A stretch of DNA of 54,218 bases from Phycisphaera sp. (GCA_016124975.1 WGMP01000027.1:1-54218); one strand, 5' to 3'. Numbered from the stretch's first letter, positions 40,599 through 48,487 are shown. Notes: generated by a model from the sequence alone, not told the origin. Numbers and translations are program-made.

Positions 40599-41534
40599 AT
40601 GACTCGACTCCTCGCCCGCTGGCCGCTCGCCCTTCTCGTCCTTGCTCCGCTCGGTGCCTGCGCGACGACCGAGTCCGACCCGAACAAGATCCCCGATCCC
40701 GTGAAGGCGACCGATGGCGGGGGTGCGGCGCCGGGAGCCGTCTCGGACACGCAGGTCGTGGTTGATGTCGTGGCTGATGTCGTGGCTGATGTCGTGGCTG
40801 ATGTCGGGGCTGATGTCGGGGCGGATGCCGCGAGGGCCGAGGAAGTGAAGCTCCACTCGGGCCGCGCGTCGGAGCCTGGTGCCGAGGAGTGCCAGCCCGT
40901 CCGGACGCCCGAGCTCGTGACCCGCGTCGGCGGCGACATGGAGGCGCAAATCGAGATCCGCGGCGGCCGCTTCCGCTTCGGCCCGTCGCAGATCGAGAGC
41001 CCGCTCCCCGCCGGATACCCCGAGCCGACGCCCCCCGGCGCGATCGACATCAAGCGCTACCCCGCCGTGCGTCGCGCCGAGTTCGTCTCGAGCGGCAGCG
41101 CCAGCATGGGAATGAACATGGGCTTCTTCCCGCTGTTCAACCACATCAAGGACAACGACATCGCGATGACGAGCCCCGTCGAGATGGACTACCGCGACAT
41201 GTTCGAGCCGGGCACGGGCAAGCAGTCGCCCAAGTCGACGATGTCGTGGACGATGAGCTTCCTCTACCGCACGAAGGACCTCGCACCCACGGGCAGGGAC
41301 GGCAACGTCGTCATCACAGACCGGCCCGAGATCACGGTCGTCTCGATCGGCATGAACGGGCCGTACGGCACGGGCGTCGTCGAGCGGGGCCTTCGGCAGC
41401 TGAACGCGTGGCTCGCCGAGAACCCCGAGTGGGAGGTCGCGGGCGACCCGCGAGCGTTCCACTACAACGGGCCGTACATCGCGAACCGCGTCAAGTGGTC
41501 GGAAGTCCAGATCCCGGTCGAGAAGAAGGATTGA
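40599..41534 (+). CDS. SOUL-family heme-binding lipoprotein
   Basis: A 311-residue lipoprotein (lipobox LGAC, cysteine about 21). The signal is followed by a 12-bp-repeat-encoded VADV tract and a linker. The SOUL domain is about 130-310, with IDIKRYPAVRRAEFVSSG, FPLFNHIKDNDIAMTSPVEM, FLYRTKD and, near the end, NPEWEVAGDPRAFHYNGPYI. SOUL proteins bind heme or tetrapyrroles; the planctomycete lipoprotein forms have no known role. It is divergent from the ALDH pair with only 57 bp between starts. No Shine-Dalgarno sequence is visible. Confidence 0.9.
   Translation: MTRLLARWPLALLVLAPLGACATTESDPNKIPDPVKATDGGGAAPGAVSDTQVVVDVVADVVADVVADVGADVGADAARAEEVKLHSGRASEPGAEECQPVRTPELVTRVGGDMEAQIEIRGGRFRFGPSQIESPLPAGYPEPTPPGAIDIKRYPAVRRAEFVSSGSASMGMNMGFFPLFNHIKDNDIAMTSPVEMDYRDMFEPGTGKQSPKSTMSWTMSFLYRTKDLAPTGRDGNVVITDRPEITVVSIGMNGPYGTGVVERGLRQLNAWLAENPEWEVAGDPRAFHYNGPYIANRVKWSEVQIPVEKKD
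40752..40823 (+). repeat. Six 12-bp repeats in the SOUL gene linker
   Basis: Units close to GATGTCGTGGCT, later GATGTCGGGGCT, encode (V/A)DV(V/G) steps between the lipid anchor and the SOUL domain. Exact copies of three neighbouring units suggest slippage; the number probably varies between strains. Confidence 0.95.
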
Positions 41535-41633
41535 TGAGTCGCTGCCCGGGATTCGATTGCCACGACTTCACTCTCGTGCAGGGATCCCCGCGAAAAAGTC
41601 ACTCGCAGGGCCCCTCTTGCCGACGACAGCCGC

Positions 41634-42350
41634 ATGGCAGCCCCGTCTTCGCCCGCGCCCGTCACCGTCACCCTCGACATCGGCGGCACCAACGCCAAGG
41701 CGCGCTGCGCGCACTGGCCTGAGAAGCGCTCCACGCCGTCGGGGAAGGGCTACACGCCCGAACAGCTCGTGCGCGACCTCGCGACGCTCCTCGCGGGCGA
41801 GCGGGTCGACCGCATCACGATCGGGCTTCCCACGCCGATCAAGGACGGGCGGCCGTTGCGCGACCCCGTGAACCTCGGCGCGGGCTGGAAGGACTTCGAC
41901 TACGGCGGCGCGTTCGGCGTGCCCGTGAAGATCCTGAACGATGCGGCCATGCAGGCGATCGGCAGCCATCGCGCAGCGGGCCTTGCGGACGAGACGATGC
42001 TCTTCCTCGGCCTCGGCACGGGCCTCGGCACCTGCATGATCGCTGGAAGGCGCGTGCTGCCGATGGAGCTTGCGCATCTTCCCTACAGGAAGGGACTGAC
42101 CTTCGAGGACTATCTCGGGGTGCGCGGCCGCGAGCGCAACGGCACGCGCAAGTGGCGCGGCCATGTCGTCGAGTGCGTGAACATCCTGCGCGCGGCGCTC
42201 CTTCCCGATGTGGTCGTCATCGGTGGCGGCAATTCAAAGGCGCTTCGCGAGGTTCCCGCAGGGTGCGTGCTCGGCGCGAACTCCAACGCGTTCCTCGGCG
42301 GATACGCCGTCTGGGACGCGGAGTGGGCTGCGGCGGCGAAGGAAGTGTGA
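41634..42350 (+). CDS. ppgK: ROK-family polyphosphate glucokinase
   Basis: A 238-residue sugar kinase, closest in layout to polyphosphate/ATP glucokinases. The phosphate-1 loop is LDIGGTNAKA (about 14-23), the sugar-site aspartate is in ILNDAAMQAIG (about 100), and the phosphate-2 loop is GLGTGLGTCMI (about 124-134). The classic ROK zinc motif (CxCGxxGC) is absent, as in PpgK. Length and PVNLGAGWKDFD fit the polyphosphate-using branch, but the donor is inferred. There are 99 bp without a gene before it, in which nothing definite is seen. It is convergent with the kinase gene. Confidence 0.85.
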   Translation: MAAPSSPAPVTVTLDIGGTNAKARCAHWPEKRSTPSGKGYTPEQLVRDLATLLAGERVDRITIGLPTPIKDGRPLRDPVNLGAGWKDFDYGGAFGVPVKILNDAAMQAIGSHRAAGLADETMLFLGLGTGLGTCMIAGRRVLPMELAHLPYRKGLTFEDYLGVRGRERNGTRKWRGHVVECVNILRAALLPDVVVIGGGNSKALREVPAGCVLGANSNAFLGGYAVWDAEWAAAAKEV

Positions 42351-42371
42351 GCCTTCGGAAGCGCGATGCGC

Positions 42372-43319
42372 TCACGCGCTCGCGGTCGCCGCGGCGGGCA
42401 TCTGCGCGATCAGCCCGTCGAGCTGCGAGGCGATCCAGCTCATCGGCTTGCGCCGCGTCGGGAGCCGCTCGAGCGACTCCTGAATCAGCATCGACAGCGC
42501 CTGCGGGACTTCGCGGTGCGTCTCGTGGATCGGCGTCGCGGGCCCAAGCCGCTCGGGCGGCAGCATCAGCGACTTCGCGGTCGGCGTGTGCTGGCTTGCG
42601 GGCGTGTGAAGCCGCATCAGGATCCAGTACATGGTGGCGGCGAAGTTGAAGACATCGGTGAGCTCGGTCACGGGCTCGTAGAGCTTCGATTCCTTCGCCT
42701 TGTCGCCGCCGCGCGGCGGCTTCTCCGCCTTCGGCGAACGGGTCTCCGTCGCCTGCTCGGGCGCGATGAAGCCGGGCGAACCCTGGAGTCGGATCTTCTG
42801 GGTTCCGATCTTCGCGGCCTGCCCGAGATCGATCACCTTGGTGCGGCGGTCGTCGGTGTAGAGGATGTTGAGCGGCTTCATGTCCGCGTGGACGAAGCCC
42901 TTCGAGTGCATGTGCATGAGTGCTCCCGCGACATCGCGGAAGATCTGCAGGCACTCGGGCATGGACGGCCGCCGCTGCTCGGACAGGGGCTGCGCGTCGA
43001 TGAGCTCCATCACGAGGCCGAGATCGCGCGAGTTGCGGGCGAGCCAGGTCCCCTGGTGCTCGAGCGCGACGAGCTTGCGCAGCGCGGGGTGGTCGAGCTT
43101 GCTGCCGATCTCCCACTCGGCGCGCAGCTGGTCGAGGTAGCGGTCCTGCTTGTCGCCTTCGGAGATGACATGCTTGAGCGCGTAGGCGGTGTGCGTCTTG
43201 ATGTCCTCGACCTCATAGACGCGGCTCCAGGCGCCGTCGCCGATGTGCTTGCGGACGCGGTAGCCGAAGAGCGTGCCCTTGGCCATCTTGCGCTGGGCGG
43301 GAGGCAGGTCGTCGCTCAT
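42372..43319 (-). CDS. Ser/Thr protein kinase with altered HRD motif
   Basis: A 315-residue soluble Hanks-type kinase. The glycine loop is IGDGAWSRVY (about 26-35), the ATP lysine is in YALKHV (about 49), and the helix C glutamate is near 68-70. The catalytic loop reads HADMKPLNIL in place of HRDxKxxN, so the arginine is alanine while the base aspartate (146) and asparagine (151) remain. The magnesium motif reads DLG for DFG. GSPGFIAPEQ gives the APE region. The kinase is probably active but not activated through an HRD-arginine/activation-loop contact. No transmembrane or sensor domain is present. The ATG at 43319 has GGAGG before it. Confidence 0.9.
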   Translation of the reverse strand: MSDDLPPAQRKMAKGTLFGYRVRKHIGDGAWSRVYEVEDIKTHTAYALKHVISEGDKQDRYLDQLRAEWEIGSKLDHPALRKLVALEHQGTWLARNSRDLGLVMELIDAQPLSEQRRPSMPECLQIFRDVAGALMHMHSKGFVHADMKPLNILYTDDRRTKVIDLGQAAKIGTQKIRLQGSPGFIAPEQATETRSPKAEKPPRGGDKAKESKLYEPVTELTDVFNFAATMYWILMRLHTPASQHTPTAKSLMLPPERLGPATPIHETHREVPQALSMLIQESLERLPTRRKPMSWIASQLDGLIAQMPAAATASA

Positions 43320-43922
43320 CGCTGCCTCCGCGTCTGCGTGGTGCTCCTCTGCGGGGCGGAAGTCGGCGCCAAGGTGCGGTGGGCGGAAGGCTCGTCCGGC
43401 ATGCACGCCACAGCGGGGACGACGACCAGGCCGCGTCCGTGCGGATATGCGCGACAGCGCGCGAGATCAGAGGGTCGACCCTGCGACATATGACTGAGAA
43501 CCATCGGTTGCCCGAACCGCACCACGCGAACGGGCAGCGAGCCGCGGCATTGCGGTCGCGAAGAAATGAACGAACGAATCAGGATACGCGAACGCGGGTG
43601 GATATTGGAGCGAAGCGACCGATTCAGAGAGAAGTTGCGCTCCCGCCTCGAGCGCGGTCGGACTCTCGGACATCCATGTTCACGAAGTGTGAACACGGGT
43701 CGGAGCGTCGAGGGGCCGCAGGATCTTCCGCGTGGTTCAGTTCGACGCAGATCGCCGTCGTGCGGGCATGCGATCGGCTTCGCCCGAGTGGCCGAGGTTC
43801 GACGACTCGCTGGAGACCCGCGGTGCGAGCGGCCCAGCCGAGGCTCGAACGACAAAGTGCATCGAAATGAATCGAAATCAGGCGATCTCTATGCGATCGA
43901 GCGCTTTCTTGCGCGAAATCAC
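43320..43922. other. 603-bp gap upstream of the kinase, no gene supported
   Basis: No frame has coding character here. It is less GC-rich than its surroundings. It contains the palindrome at 43677-43695 and a tRNA-like word near 43790 that does not fold as a tRNA. It probably holds the kinase promoter and a terminator region for deoC. Confidence 0.5.
43677..43695. promoter_or_regulatory. 19-bp palindrome, operator-like
   Basis: Perfect 7-bp arms TGTTCAC and GTGAACA with spacer GAAGT. The AT-containing, spaced dyad is what dimeric helix-turn-helix regulators bind. It lies about 360 bp upstream of the kinase start and 230 bp downstream of deoC. No regulator can be assigned. Confidence 0.5.
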
Positions 43923-44879
43923 TCAGGCCTCCGCGAAGTCATCGCGGGCCGCATAGCCGCCATGCTCAAGCTTGGCGATCTGCCGCAGCAGGTCGTTGAG
44001 CAGCGTCGACGCGCCGAAGCGGAAGAGCGCGGGCGTGAGCCACTCGGGGCCGAGCGTCTCCTGCACCATGACCAACTGCGCGATCGCGGCCTTCGCGGTT
44101 CGGATCCCGCCCGCGGGCTTCATTCCGATGCGCACGCCCGTCGCTCGGTAGGCGTCGCGGATCGCCTCGAGCATGACGAGCACGACGGGCATGGTCGCGG
44201 CGGGAGTGACCTTGCCCGTCGAGGTCTTGATGAAGACCTCGCCGTCCGCTGCGGGGCCGCAGGCCAGCGCTGCGGCGATGGCGATGTCGCTGGCATGGCG
44301 CACGGCATCGAGCGTCTCGAGCTCGCCCGTCTCGAGGATGACCTTGAGATGCGCGGGCCCGCACGCCTCGCGGATCGCTGCGATCTCATCGGCGACGCGC
44401 GCGTACTCGCCTGCGAGGAACGCCCCGCGGCTGATGACCATGTCGATCTCGTCGGCGCCGTCGTCGACCGCCCGTCGGGTGTCGTCGAGGCGCACCTCGA
44501 GCGGGAACTGGCCGCTGGGGAACCCGGTCGCAACCGAGGCCACTTTCACGCCCGAACCCGCGAGCGCCTCGCGGGCGGTTCGCACGAGCGTCGGGTAGAC
44601 GCATACGGCGGCCACGCTCGGGATCGGCGCGCGGCCGCGTTCGCGGAGCTCTGCATCAAGCGCGGGTGCAGGCGAGATCGCCTTCCGGCAGAGCGCCCGC
44701 ACCTTCTCCGGCGAGTCCTTGCCTTCGAGCGTGGTCAGGTCGGTCATCGCGATCGCGAGGCGCAGCGCCTGACCCTTCGACGCGGACTTGATGGATCGCT
44801 TGCCAAAGCTCTCCGCGCGTCGCGTCGCCATGACCGCATCGACGGGTCGCTTCTGCGGGAGGTGGATCGCGGCGCGCAT
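43923..44879 (-). CDS. deoC: Deoxyribose-phosphate aldolase
   Basis: A 318-residue class I aldolase that splits 2-deoxyribose-5-phosphate into glyceraldehyde-3-phosphate and acetaldehyde. The Schiff-base lysine is in VFIKTSTGK (about 218), with the catalytic aspartate in EIDMV (about 146) and the second lysine in GMKPAGGIR (about 253). VCVYP and FRFGASTLLNDLL are family signatures. The N-terminal 40 residues are longer than in E. coli DeoC, as in the mammal-like long form. AAAGGA lies before the ATG. The acetaldehyde produced could feed the ALDH in this window; that link is only suggestive. Confidence 0.95.
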   Translation of the reverse strand: MRAAIHLPQKRPVDAVMATRRAESFGKRSIKSASKGQALRLAIAMTDLTTLEGKDSPEKVRALCRKAISPAPALDAELRERGRAPIPSVAAVCVYPTLVRTAREALAGSGVKVASVATGFPSGQFPLEVRLDDTRRAVDDGADEIDMVISRGAFLAGEYARVADEIAAIREACGPAHLKVILETGELETLDAVRHASDIAIAAALACGPAADGEVFIKTSTGKVTPAATMPVVLVMLEAIRDAYRATGVRIGMKPAGGIRTAKAAIAQLVMVQETLGPEWLTPALFRFGASTLLNDLLRQIAKLEHGGYAARDDFAEA

Positions 44880-44900
44880 CGAAGGTCCTTTGGGCGCGGA

Positions 44901-45218
44901 TCAGCCGCCGCGTGCCGCGCGGAACAGCGCAGGGATGCTCGCGCCGCCTCGGAGCGAGAGGCGCGGCGTGGTGCCGCCGCTGTCGACCCCGTAGACGAAC
45001 AGCGTCTCCGTGCGGTTGTCGATGATGTAGAGGACCTCGAACGGCTGTTCGTCGGGACCCTGTCCGACCGAGGCGGTGATCGCGGTCATGCCGCCGACGC
45101 CGATCATCGCCGTGGCGGCATCGGCCTCGGGATGCAGCCGACCGGCCTCGACGATTGCGAAAGCGGTGATCGCAAAGGCGCTGGTCGCGAGAATGGCCTT
45201 GGAAAGCTGCGTGGACAT
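44901..45218 (-). CDS. Small exported or membrane-anchored protein, LYIID family
   Basis: A 105-residue protein of unknown function. A hydrophobic N-terminal segment (about 8-25, AILATSAFAITAFAIV) is a signal or anchor. The rest contains FEVLYIIDNRTETLFVYGVD, a short beta hairpin, and ends GGASIPALFRAARGG. The next gene upstream encodes HALYIVDETTQEVVAVQWDP at the same place, so the two are paralogues. GAGGAGAA precedes the ATG. The hairpin motif looks like a single propeller blade without the rest of the propeller. Confidence 0.75.
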   Translation of the reverse strand: MSTQLSKAILATSAFAITAFAIVEAGRLHPEADAATAMIGVGGMTAITASVGQGPDEQPFEVLYIIDNRTETLFVYGVDSGGTTPRLSLRGGASIPALFRAARGG

Positions 45219-45251
45219 CGGGCGGTTCTCCTCAGTGCGTTCGGCAGGCGT

Positions 45252-45599
45252 TCAGTTCGCGCGCGGGCGTGCGGTGTCTGCTGCGTCGGCTTGCAGGCTG
45301 CGATAGCCGAGGCCTCGCACCTGCTTCTTCTGCGGGTCCCACTGCACCGCAACGACCTCCTGGGTCGTCTCGTCCACGATGTAGAGGGCATGCACCTCGG
45401 TTCCCTCGATGCGGCCCGATGCCGCGGCATAGGTGCTGCGGATCCGAGCCTGCGCTTCCGCCGGTCCAGAGAGCTTCACGAAGGCGAGGAAGCCGAGCGC
45501 GGCCACATTGGCCGCGACCAGGACATGCAGGGCGCCGAAGCGCCTCTCTGTCACTTGCGACGCCGACGCGTGATCGGCCTTGCTCGAACCGTGCTCCAT
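45252..45599 (-). CDS. Small membrane-anchored protein, LYIVD paralogue
   Basis: A 115-residue protein. A polar N-terminus precedes one membrane helix (about 23-43, FGALHVLVAANVAALGFLAF). The conserved blade-like hairpin is HALYIVDETTQEVVAVQWDP at about 69-88, and the tail is polar. It is 33 bp upstream of its paralogue and on the same strand, so probably co-transcribed. The N-terminal topologies differ (short signal versus inset helix). Function is unknown. Confidence 0.75.
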   Translation of the reverse strand: MEHGSSKADHASASQVTERRFGALHVLVAANVAALGFLAFVKLSGPAEAQARIRSTYAAASGRIEGTEVHALYIVDETTQEVVAVQWDPQKKQVRGLGYRSLQADAADTARPRAN

Positions 45600-45738
45600 G
45601 TCGGGGCTCCTCGATTGGGTGCGCTCGTTCCGCGGCCGCGTTCCCCGCGCGTGCGCAGGCGCGTCCTCCGACTCGACCTCGGTCTCCGTCCGTTTCCGAT
45701 CGATGCAGTGTCGCGCGGAGAGCGCGCGCCGTCTTCGA

Positions 45739-45942
45739 TCAAAGATCCTGATGCGAGCGCTTCGAAGGCATCAGCGACAGCGCGACGATGATGCCGAAGA
45801 GAACGGCGATCACGAGGTAGCCGATCACGGGGCTCGTCTTCGGCTCGAAGGCGGGCTGCGGCGGAGCGAGCTGCTCCTGCGCGGAGGCGATCGCCGTCAC
45901 GACGAGCGGCACGATGGCGGCGGTGATGGTGGAAAGTCGCAT
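45739..45942 (-). CDS. Tiny two-helix membrane protein ending in MPSKRSHQDL
   Basis: A 67-residue product: a signal-like N-terminus (MRLSTITAAIVPLVVTAIAS), a 15-residue proline-rich stretch, a membrane helix (about 39-58, VIGYLVIAVLFGIIVALSLM) and the basic tail PSKRSHQDL. TATGCT ends six bases before the ATG, the same spacing as other leaderless starts here. The SLMPSKRxHQD ending is remembered from other Phycisphaerae small proteins, not checked. It is overlapped by a longer frame with no coding signature, which is rejected. It is one of three tiny membrane genes in a row. Confidence 0.7.
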   Translation of the reverse strand: MRLSTITAAIVPLVVTAIASAQEQLAPPQPAFEPKTSPVIGYLVIAVLFGIIVALSLMPSKRSHQDL

Positions 45943-46001
45943 CGGGGCAGCATACCCGCAGTTCGCGGTGCCGCCGTCGGCGTGTGCGGCCGCTGCGCGA
46001 G

Positions 46002-46874
46002 TTATCGCGCGCCGCCCGCATCGATGGGTGCGAGCGACAGGCGATCTGCGCCCTCGCGACTCGATGAGCGCACGACCCGGGCGAACGCGTGGTCGTCGTC
46101 GTGGTCGAGCGCGATCGTCCAGCCCGCGCGTTCGGCCCGGTCGAGCAGCGCGAGCTTCGTGCACATCGCCTCGTAGGCCATCATGTCGTAGCCGAGGCTC
46201 GCGGCGGGGTGCGCGTGGTGGAGGGTCGGGCATGCGTCGCCCGCGAAGAGGTGCGGCGCCGCACCGCCCGCCGCGCTCGCGCCATCGACGAGCACCGCCT
46301 GGTGCCCCCAGGTGTGGCCCGCGGCGGGCAGCAGCGTGAAGCCCGCGAGCGGCGCGCACTCGCCGTCATGAAGCTCGATCTTGGACGCGATCGGATCGAG
46401 ATGGGTGCGCAGGTAGGTGCGCGTCATCGTGCTCTTGTTCGCGAGCGCGTCGTGCCACTCGGTGCGCTGCACATGGATCCTCGCGCGCGGGAAGGTCGGG
46501 ACGGGCCCCGCGTCCGATGCGCGGGTCAGGCCACCCGCGTGGTCGAAGTGGAGGTGCGTCACGACCACATGCGCGATATCGGCCGGGTCGACGCCGACCT
46601 CGCGAAGCGCGTCGACCGCGGTGCGCCGCTCGAGCGCGTACATCGCGCGCTCCTTGTCGGTCCACTTGTCGCCATAGCCCGCCTCGACGAGCACCAGACC
46701 GTCGCGCGCCGTCTCGACGAGGAGCGACCGCGTCGCGAGCGCGATGCGGTTGTCGGCGTCGGGCGTGGTCCACTGCGACCACATCGTCTTCGGGATCAGC
46801 CCGAACATGCCGCCGCCATCGAGGCGGAACGAGCCCGTGCGGAGGGGAGTGATGCGGTGGTTTGAGGAAGGCAT
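46002..46874 (-). CDS. Metallo-beta-lactamase-fold hydrolase
   Basis: A 290-residue MBL-fold enzyme with the complete dinuclear zinc motif THLHFDHAGG (about 110-119), a later histidine in AAGHTWGHQAV and the bridging aspartate in FAGDACP. LDGGGMFGLIPKTMW near the N-terminus is the signature of the branch that includes AHL lactonases and related esterases. There is no signal peptide. The true substrate (lactone, ester or thioester) is unknown. TAGCCT ends 10 bases before the ATG. A perfect 11-bp hairpin lies 19 bp upstream, at the end of the preceding gene's region. Confidence 0.88.
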   Translation of the reverse strand: MPSSNHRITPLRTGSFRLDGGGMFGLIPKTMWSQWTTPDADNRIALATRSLLVETARDGLVLVEAGYGDKWTDKERAMYALERRTAVDALREVGVDPADIAHVVVTHLHFDHAGGLTRASDAGPVPTFPRARIHVQRTEWHDALANKSTMTRTYLRTHLDPIASKIELHDGECAPLAGFTLLPAAGHTWGHQAVLVDGASAAGGAAPHLFAGDACPTLHHAHPAASLGYDMMAYEAMCTKLALLDRAERAGWTIALDHDDDHAFARVVRSSSREGADRLSLAPIDAGGAR

Positions 46875-46892
46875 GCGGCGGGGTAGGCTACC

Positions 46893-46918
46893 GCACGGGC
46901 ATCCGACGATGCCCGTGC
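46893..46918 (-). terminator. Perfect 11-bp hairpin
   Basis: GCACGGGCATC (46893-46903), loop CGAC, GATGCCCGTGC (46908-46918). It is downstream of the DUF155 gene and just upstream of the MBL gene. No T-run follows; it may be a dispersed hairpin element rather than a true terminator. Confidence 0.5.
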
Positions 46919-46921
46919 CAG

Positions 46922-46984
46922 CACCAGAGGGAGCGGCCGCAGCCGCGACCGCTCAAACCTCGAGGCCGCAGCCGCGACCGCTCA
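46922..46984 (-). repeat. One full and one half palindromic element over the DUF155 stop
   Basis: Minus strand: the stop TGA of the DUF155 gene starts TGAGCGGTCGCGGCTGCGGC, then CTCGAGGTT, then a full copy TGAGCGGTCGCGGCTGCGGC and CGCTCCCTCTGGTG. The full copy is identical to the one at 168 over its core. Confidence 0.9.
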
Positions 46985-48070
46985 AGTGACGAACGCCCGC
47001 ACGACCTCGAACGCGATCAGCGCGATGATGATCCACTCGAGCAGCTCGCTGCGGTACTGCGACTGGCGGCCTTCGAGGCGCTCGCTGATCGAGCCGAGCG
47101 TCTCGAGCTTGCGCGCGATCGACTTCTCCCAGTCGTCGATGCGGAAGCGGCGGCCCGCCGCACGCTGGACGCGGGCGAGGAACGCGTCGCCGAAGAGCTT
47201 CAGCGCGTTGGTGATGCCGTCGAAGAGCGCGGCGCCCTCGAGCTCGAGCTCGGCAAGCTTGCGCAGGTTCGCACGCAGACGGAAGCGCGCGAAGAGACTG
47301 CGGTCGTTCGCCATCGACCACACCTGGTCGAGGCCGCGGTCGAGCTCGCTGTCGAGGTGCTTGAGCTCTGCGAGCTGCACGTTCGCGAACTCGAGCACCG
47401 CGAGCGTGGCCGCGGGCTCCGCGTCGACCACGAACGCGGCCGCCCAGTCGACGAGCACGAGGTCGCGCTCGCCGTAGGCAAGCGGCTGCGCGGTGGCATC
47501 GGCGATCTCCTCGGCCGAGAGCGGCTTGTCCTCGAGGCGCACGAGCGCCGCAATGTTCGCGGCGCCGAAGGCCGCGACAGACGGCGCCGCGCCGCCGGTG
47601 CGCGTGGGGTCGACCACGAACACGATGTAGTCCTCTGGCGCGCCGCGCACCTCGGGGCGCGTCGCTGCGTCGCCGAGCGTCGTCACGATCTCGTCGACCA
47701 ACGCACGCGCGGCCGCCGCAAGCGCCGCGTTGTTCCAGAGCGCGGCGGCGAGCGCGCGCAGCTCGACGGGCGAGCCCGAGATCGCGATGCGAAACGACAC
47801 GCTCATCGCGCCGAAGTCGTAGAGCGTGACCTCGACCGCGCGCTCCGTGCGCCATGCGCCGAGCGCGATCGGCGCGCGGTCGACCACGATGCGAAGCGGC
47901 TTCTGCGCGAAGTCGGCGTCGGCGGGAAGGCGGCGGCTCTGCGGCAGCGCCTCGCGCGCGCTTGCGGGAAAGCGGGCGGCCGCGCGCGCGAGGTCGACGG
48001 CATACGCCGCCTCGAACGCGAGGAACGCGCGGCATTCGCCCGCGAAGTTGGGAACCGGCTCTGCCAGCAT
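46982..48070 (-). CDS. RMD1/DUF155-family tail-anchored membrane protein
   Basis: A 362-residue protein of the DUF155 (yeast RMD1, human RMND1) family. The middle has the family's acidic/hydrophobic strands (DLVLVDWAAAFVVDAEP near 215-231) and then the helix LEFANVQLAELKHLDSELDR. The C-terminal signature is complete: RRSELLEWIIIIL-type SELLEWIIIALIAFEVVRAF, a single tail anchor at about 343-360. Eukaryotic members act in mitochondria and the nuclear envelope region; the bacterial role is unknown. It follows the chagasin-like gene by 24 bp and probably shares its mRNA. Its stop codon lies in the palindromic repeat. Confidence 0.85.
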   Translation of the reverse strand: MLAEPVPNFAGECRAFLAFEAAYAVDLARAAARFPASAREALPQSRRLPADADFAQKPLRIVVDRAPIALGAWRTERAVEVTLYDFGAMSVSFRIAISGSPVELRALAAALWNNAALAAAARALVDEIVTTLGDAATRPEVRGAPEDYIVFVVDPTRTGGAAPSVAAFGAANIAALVRLEDKPLSAEEIADATAQPLAYGERDLVLVDWAAAFVVDAEPAATLAVLEFANVQLAELKHLDSELDRGLDQVWSMANDRSLFARFRLRANLRKLAELELEGAALFDGITNALKLFGDAFLARVQRAAGRRFRIDDWEKSIARKLETLGSISERLEGRQSQYRSELLEWIIIALIAFEVVRAFVT

Positions 48071-48094
48071 GGCGTGTCCGTGCGCGCGATCGCG

Positions 48095-48487
48095 CTACTT
48101 GGCCGTGACCGTGACCTTGACCGAGCGCGTGTCGACCGCGGGGGCGTCCTTCTCCCACGGTCGCTTGAGCTCGAACACGATGATCGTCTCGCCGCGGCCG
48201 ACGAGGTTGAAGCGCAGTTCCTCGATCATCGGCCCGCCCGGCATGGCCTCGCCGCCCGCGCGGCGCGATGATTGCTCCTCGAGCTTCACGATCTTCTCGT
48301 CGAAGCGCGACGCGGTCCACGCGTAGCCAGTGCCCGCGTTGAACGGAAGCTCGGCCGTGTAGGTCGAGCCCTTCGGCGCCGAGAAGTCCGCGACCGATTC
48401 CTTCGGCGGCTCGTGACGGATGACCGCAGGCGTGACGCACGCCGCGAGCGCGGACGCGAGCAAGATCAGGGCAAGGCCGGCGCGCAT
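48095..48487 (-). CDS. Chagasin-like (I42) protease-inhibitor lipoprotein
   Basis: A 130-residue lipoprotein (lipobox LAAC, cysteine about 16). The mature part has the three inhibitor loops of I42: NAGTGYAW (about 50-57, usual NPTTGYxW), GGPMIEELRFNLVGRG (about 85-100) and the C-terminal ELKRPWEKD (about 107-115). I42 proteins block papain-like cysteine proteases and sometimes serine proteases. The ATG at 48487 is preceded by GGAGGA, which settles the start. It is upstream of the DUF155 gene on the same strand. No papain-like target is in the window; a link to the CHAT cysteine protease (cytoplasmic) is unlikely because this protein is exported. Confidence 0.85.
   Translation of the reverse strand: MRAGLALILLASALAACVTPAVIRHEPPKESVADFSAPKGSTYTAELPFNAGTGYAWTASRFDEKIVKLEEQSSRRAGGEAMPGGPMIEELRFNLVGRGETIIVFELKRPWEKDAPAVDTRSVKVTVTAK

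Noticed and set aside
43467-43673. 68-codon minus-strand frame upstream of the kinase
   Set aside because: No start signal, no conserved pattern, and it covers a stretch with base composition unlike the genes.
43784-43857. tRNA-like word (GCCCGAGTGGCCGAGGTTCGA)
   Set aside because: The T-arm stem has a mismatch and no 5' acceptor arm pairs with the 3' side. No anticodon stem of 5 bp with a 7-base loop can be formed.
45739-46359. 206-codon frame containing the 67-residue gene
   Set aside because: Its first two thirds are antisense-like Arg/Gly-rich sequence overlapping the MBL gene in another frame; only the last 67 codons look like a protein.
48095-48487. Inhibitor of the CHAT protease
   Set aside because: The chagasin-like protein is exported and lipid-anchored, while CHAT is cytoplasmic, and the genes are 29 kb apart.
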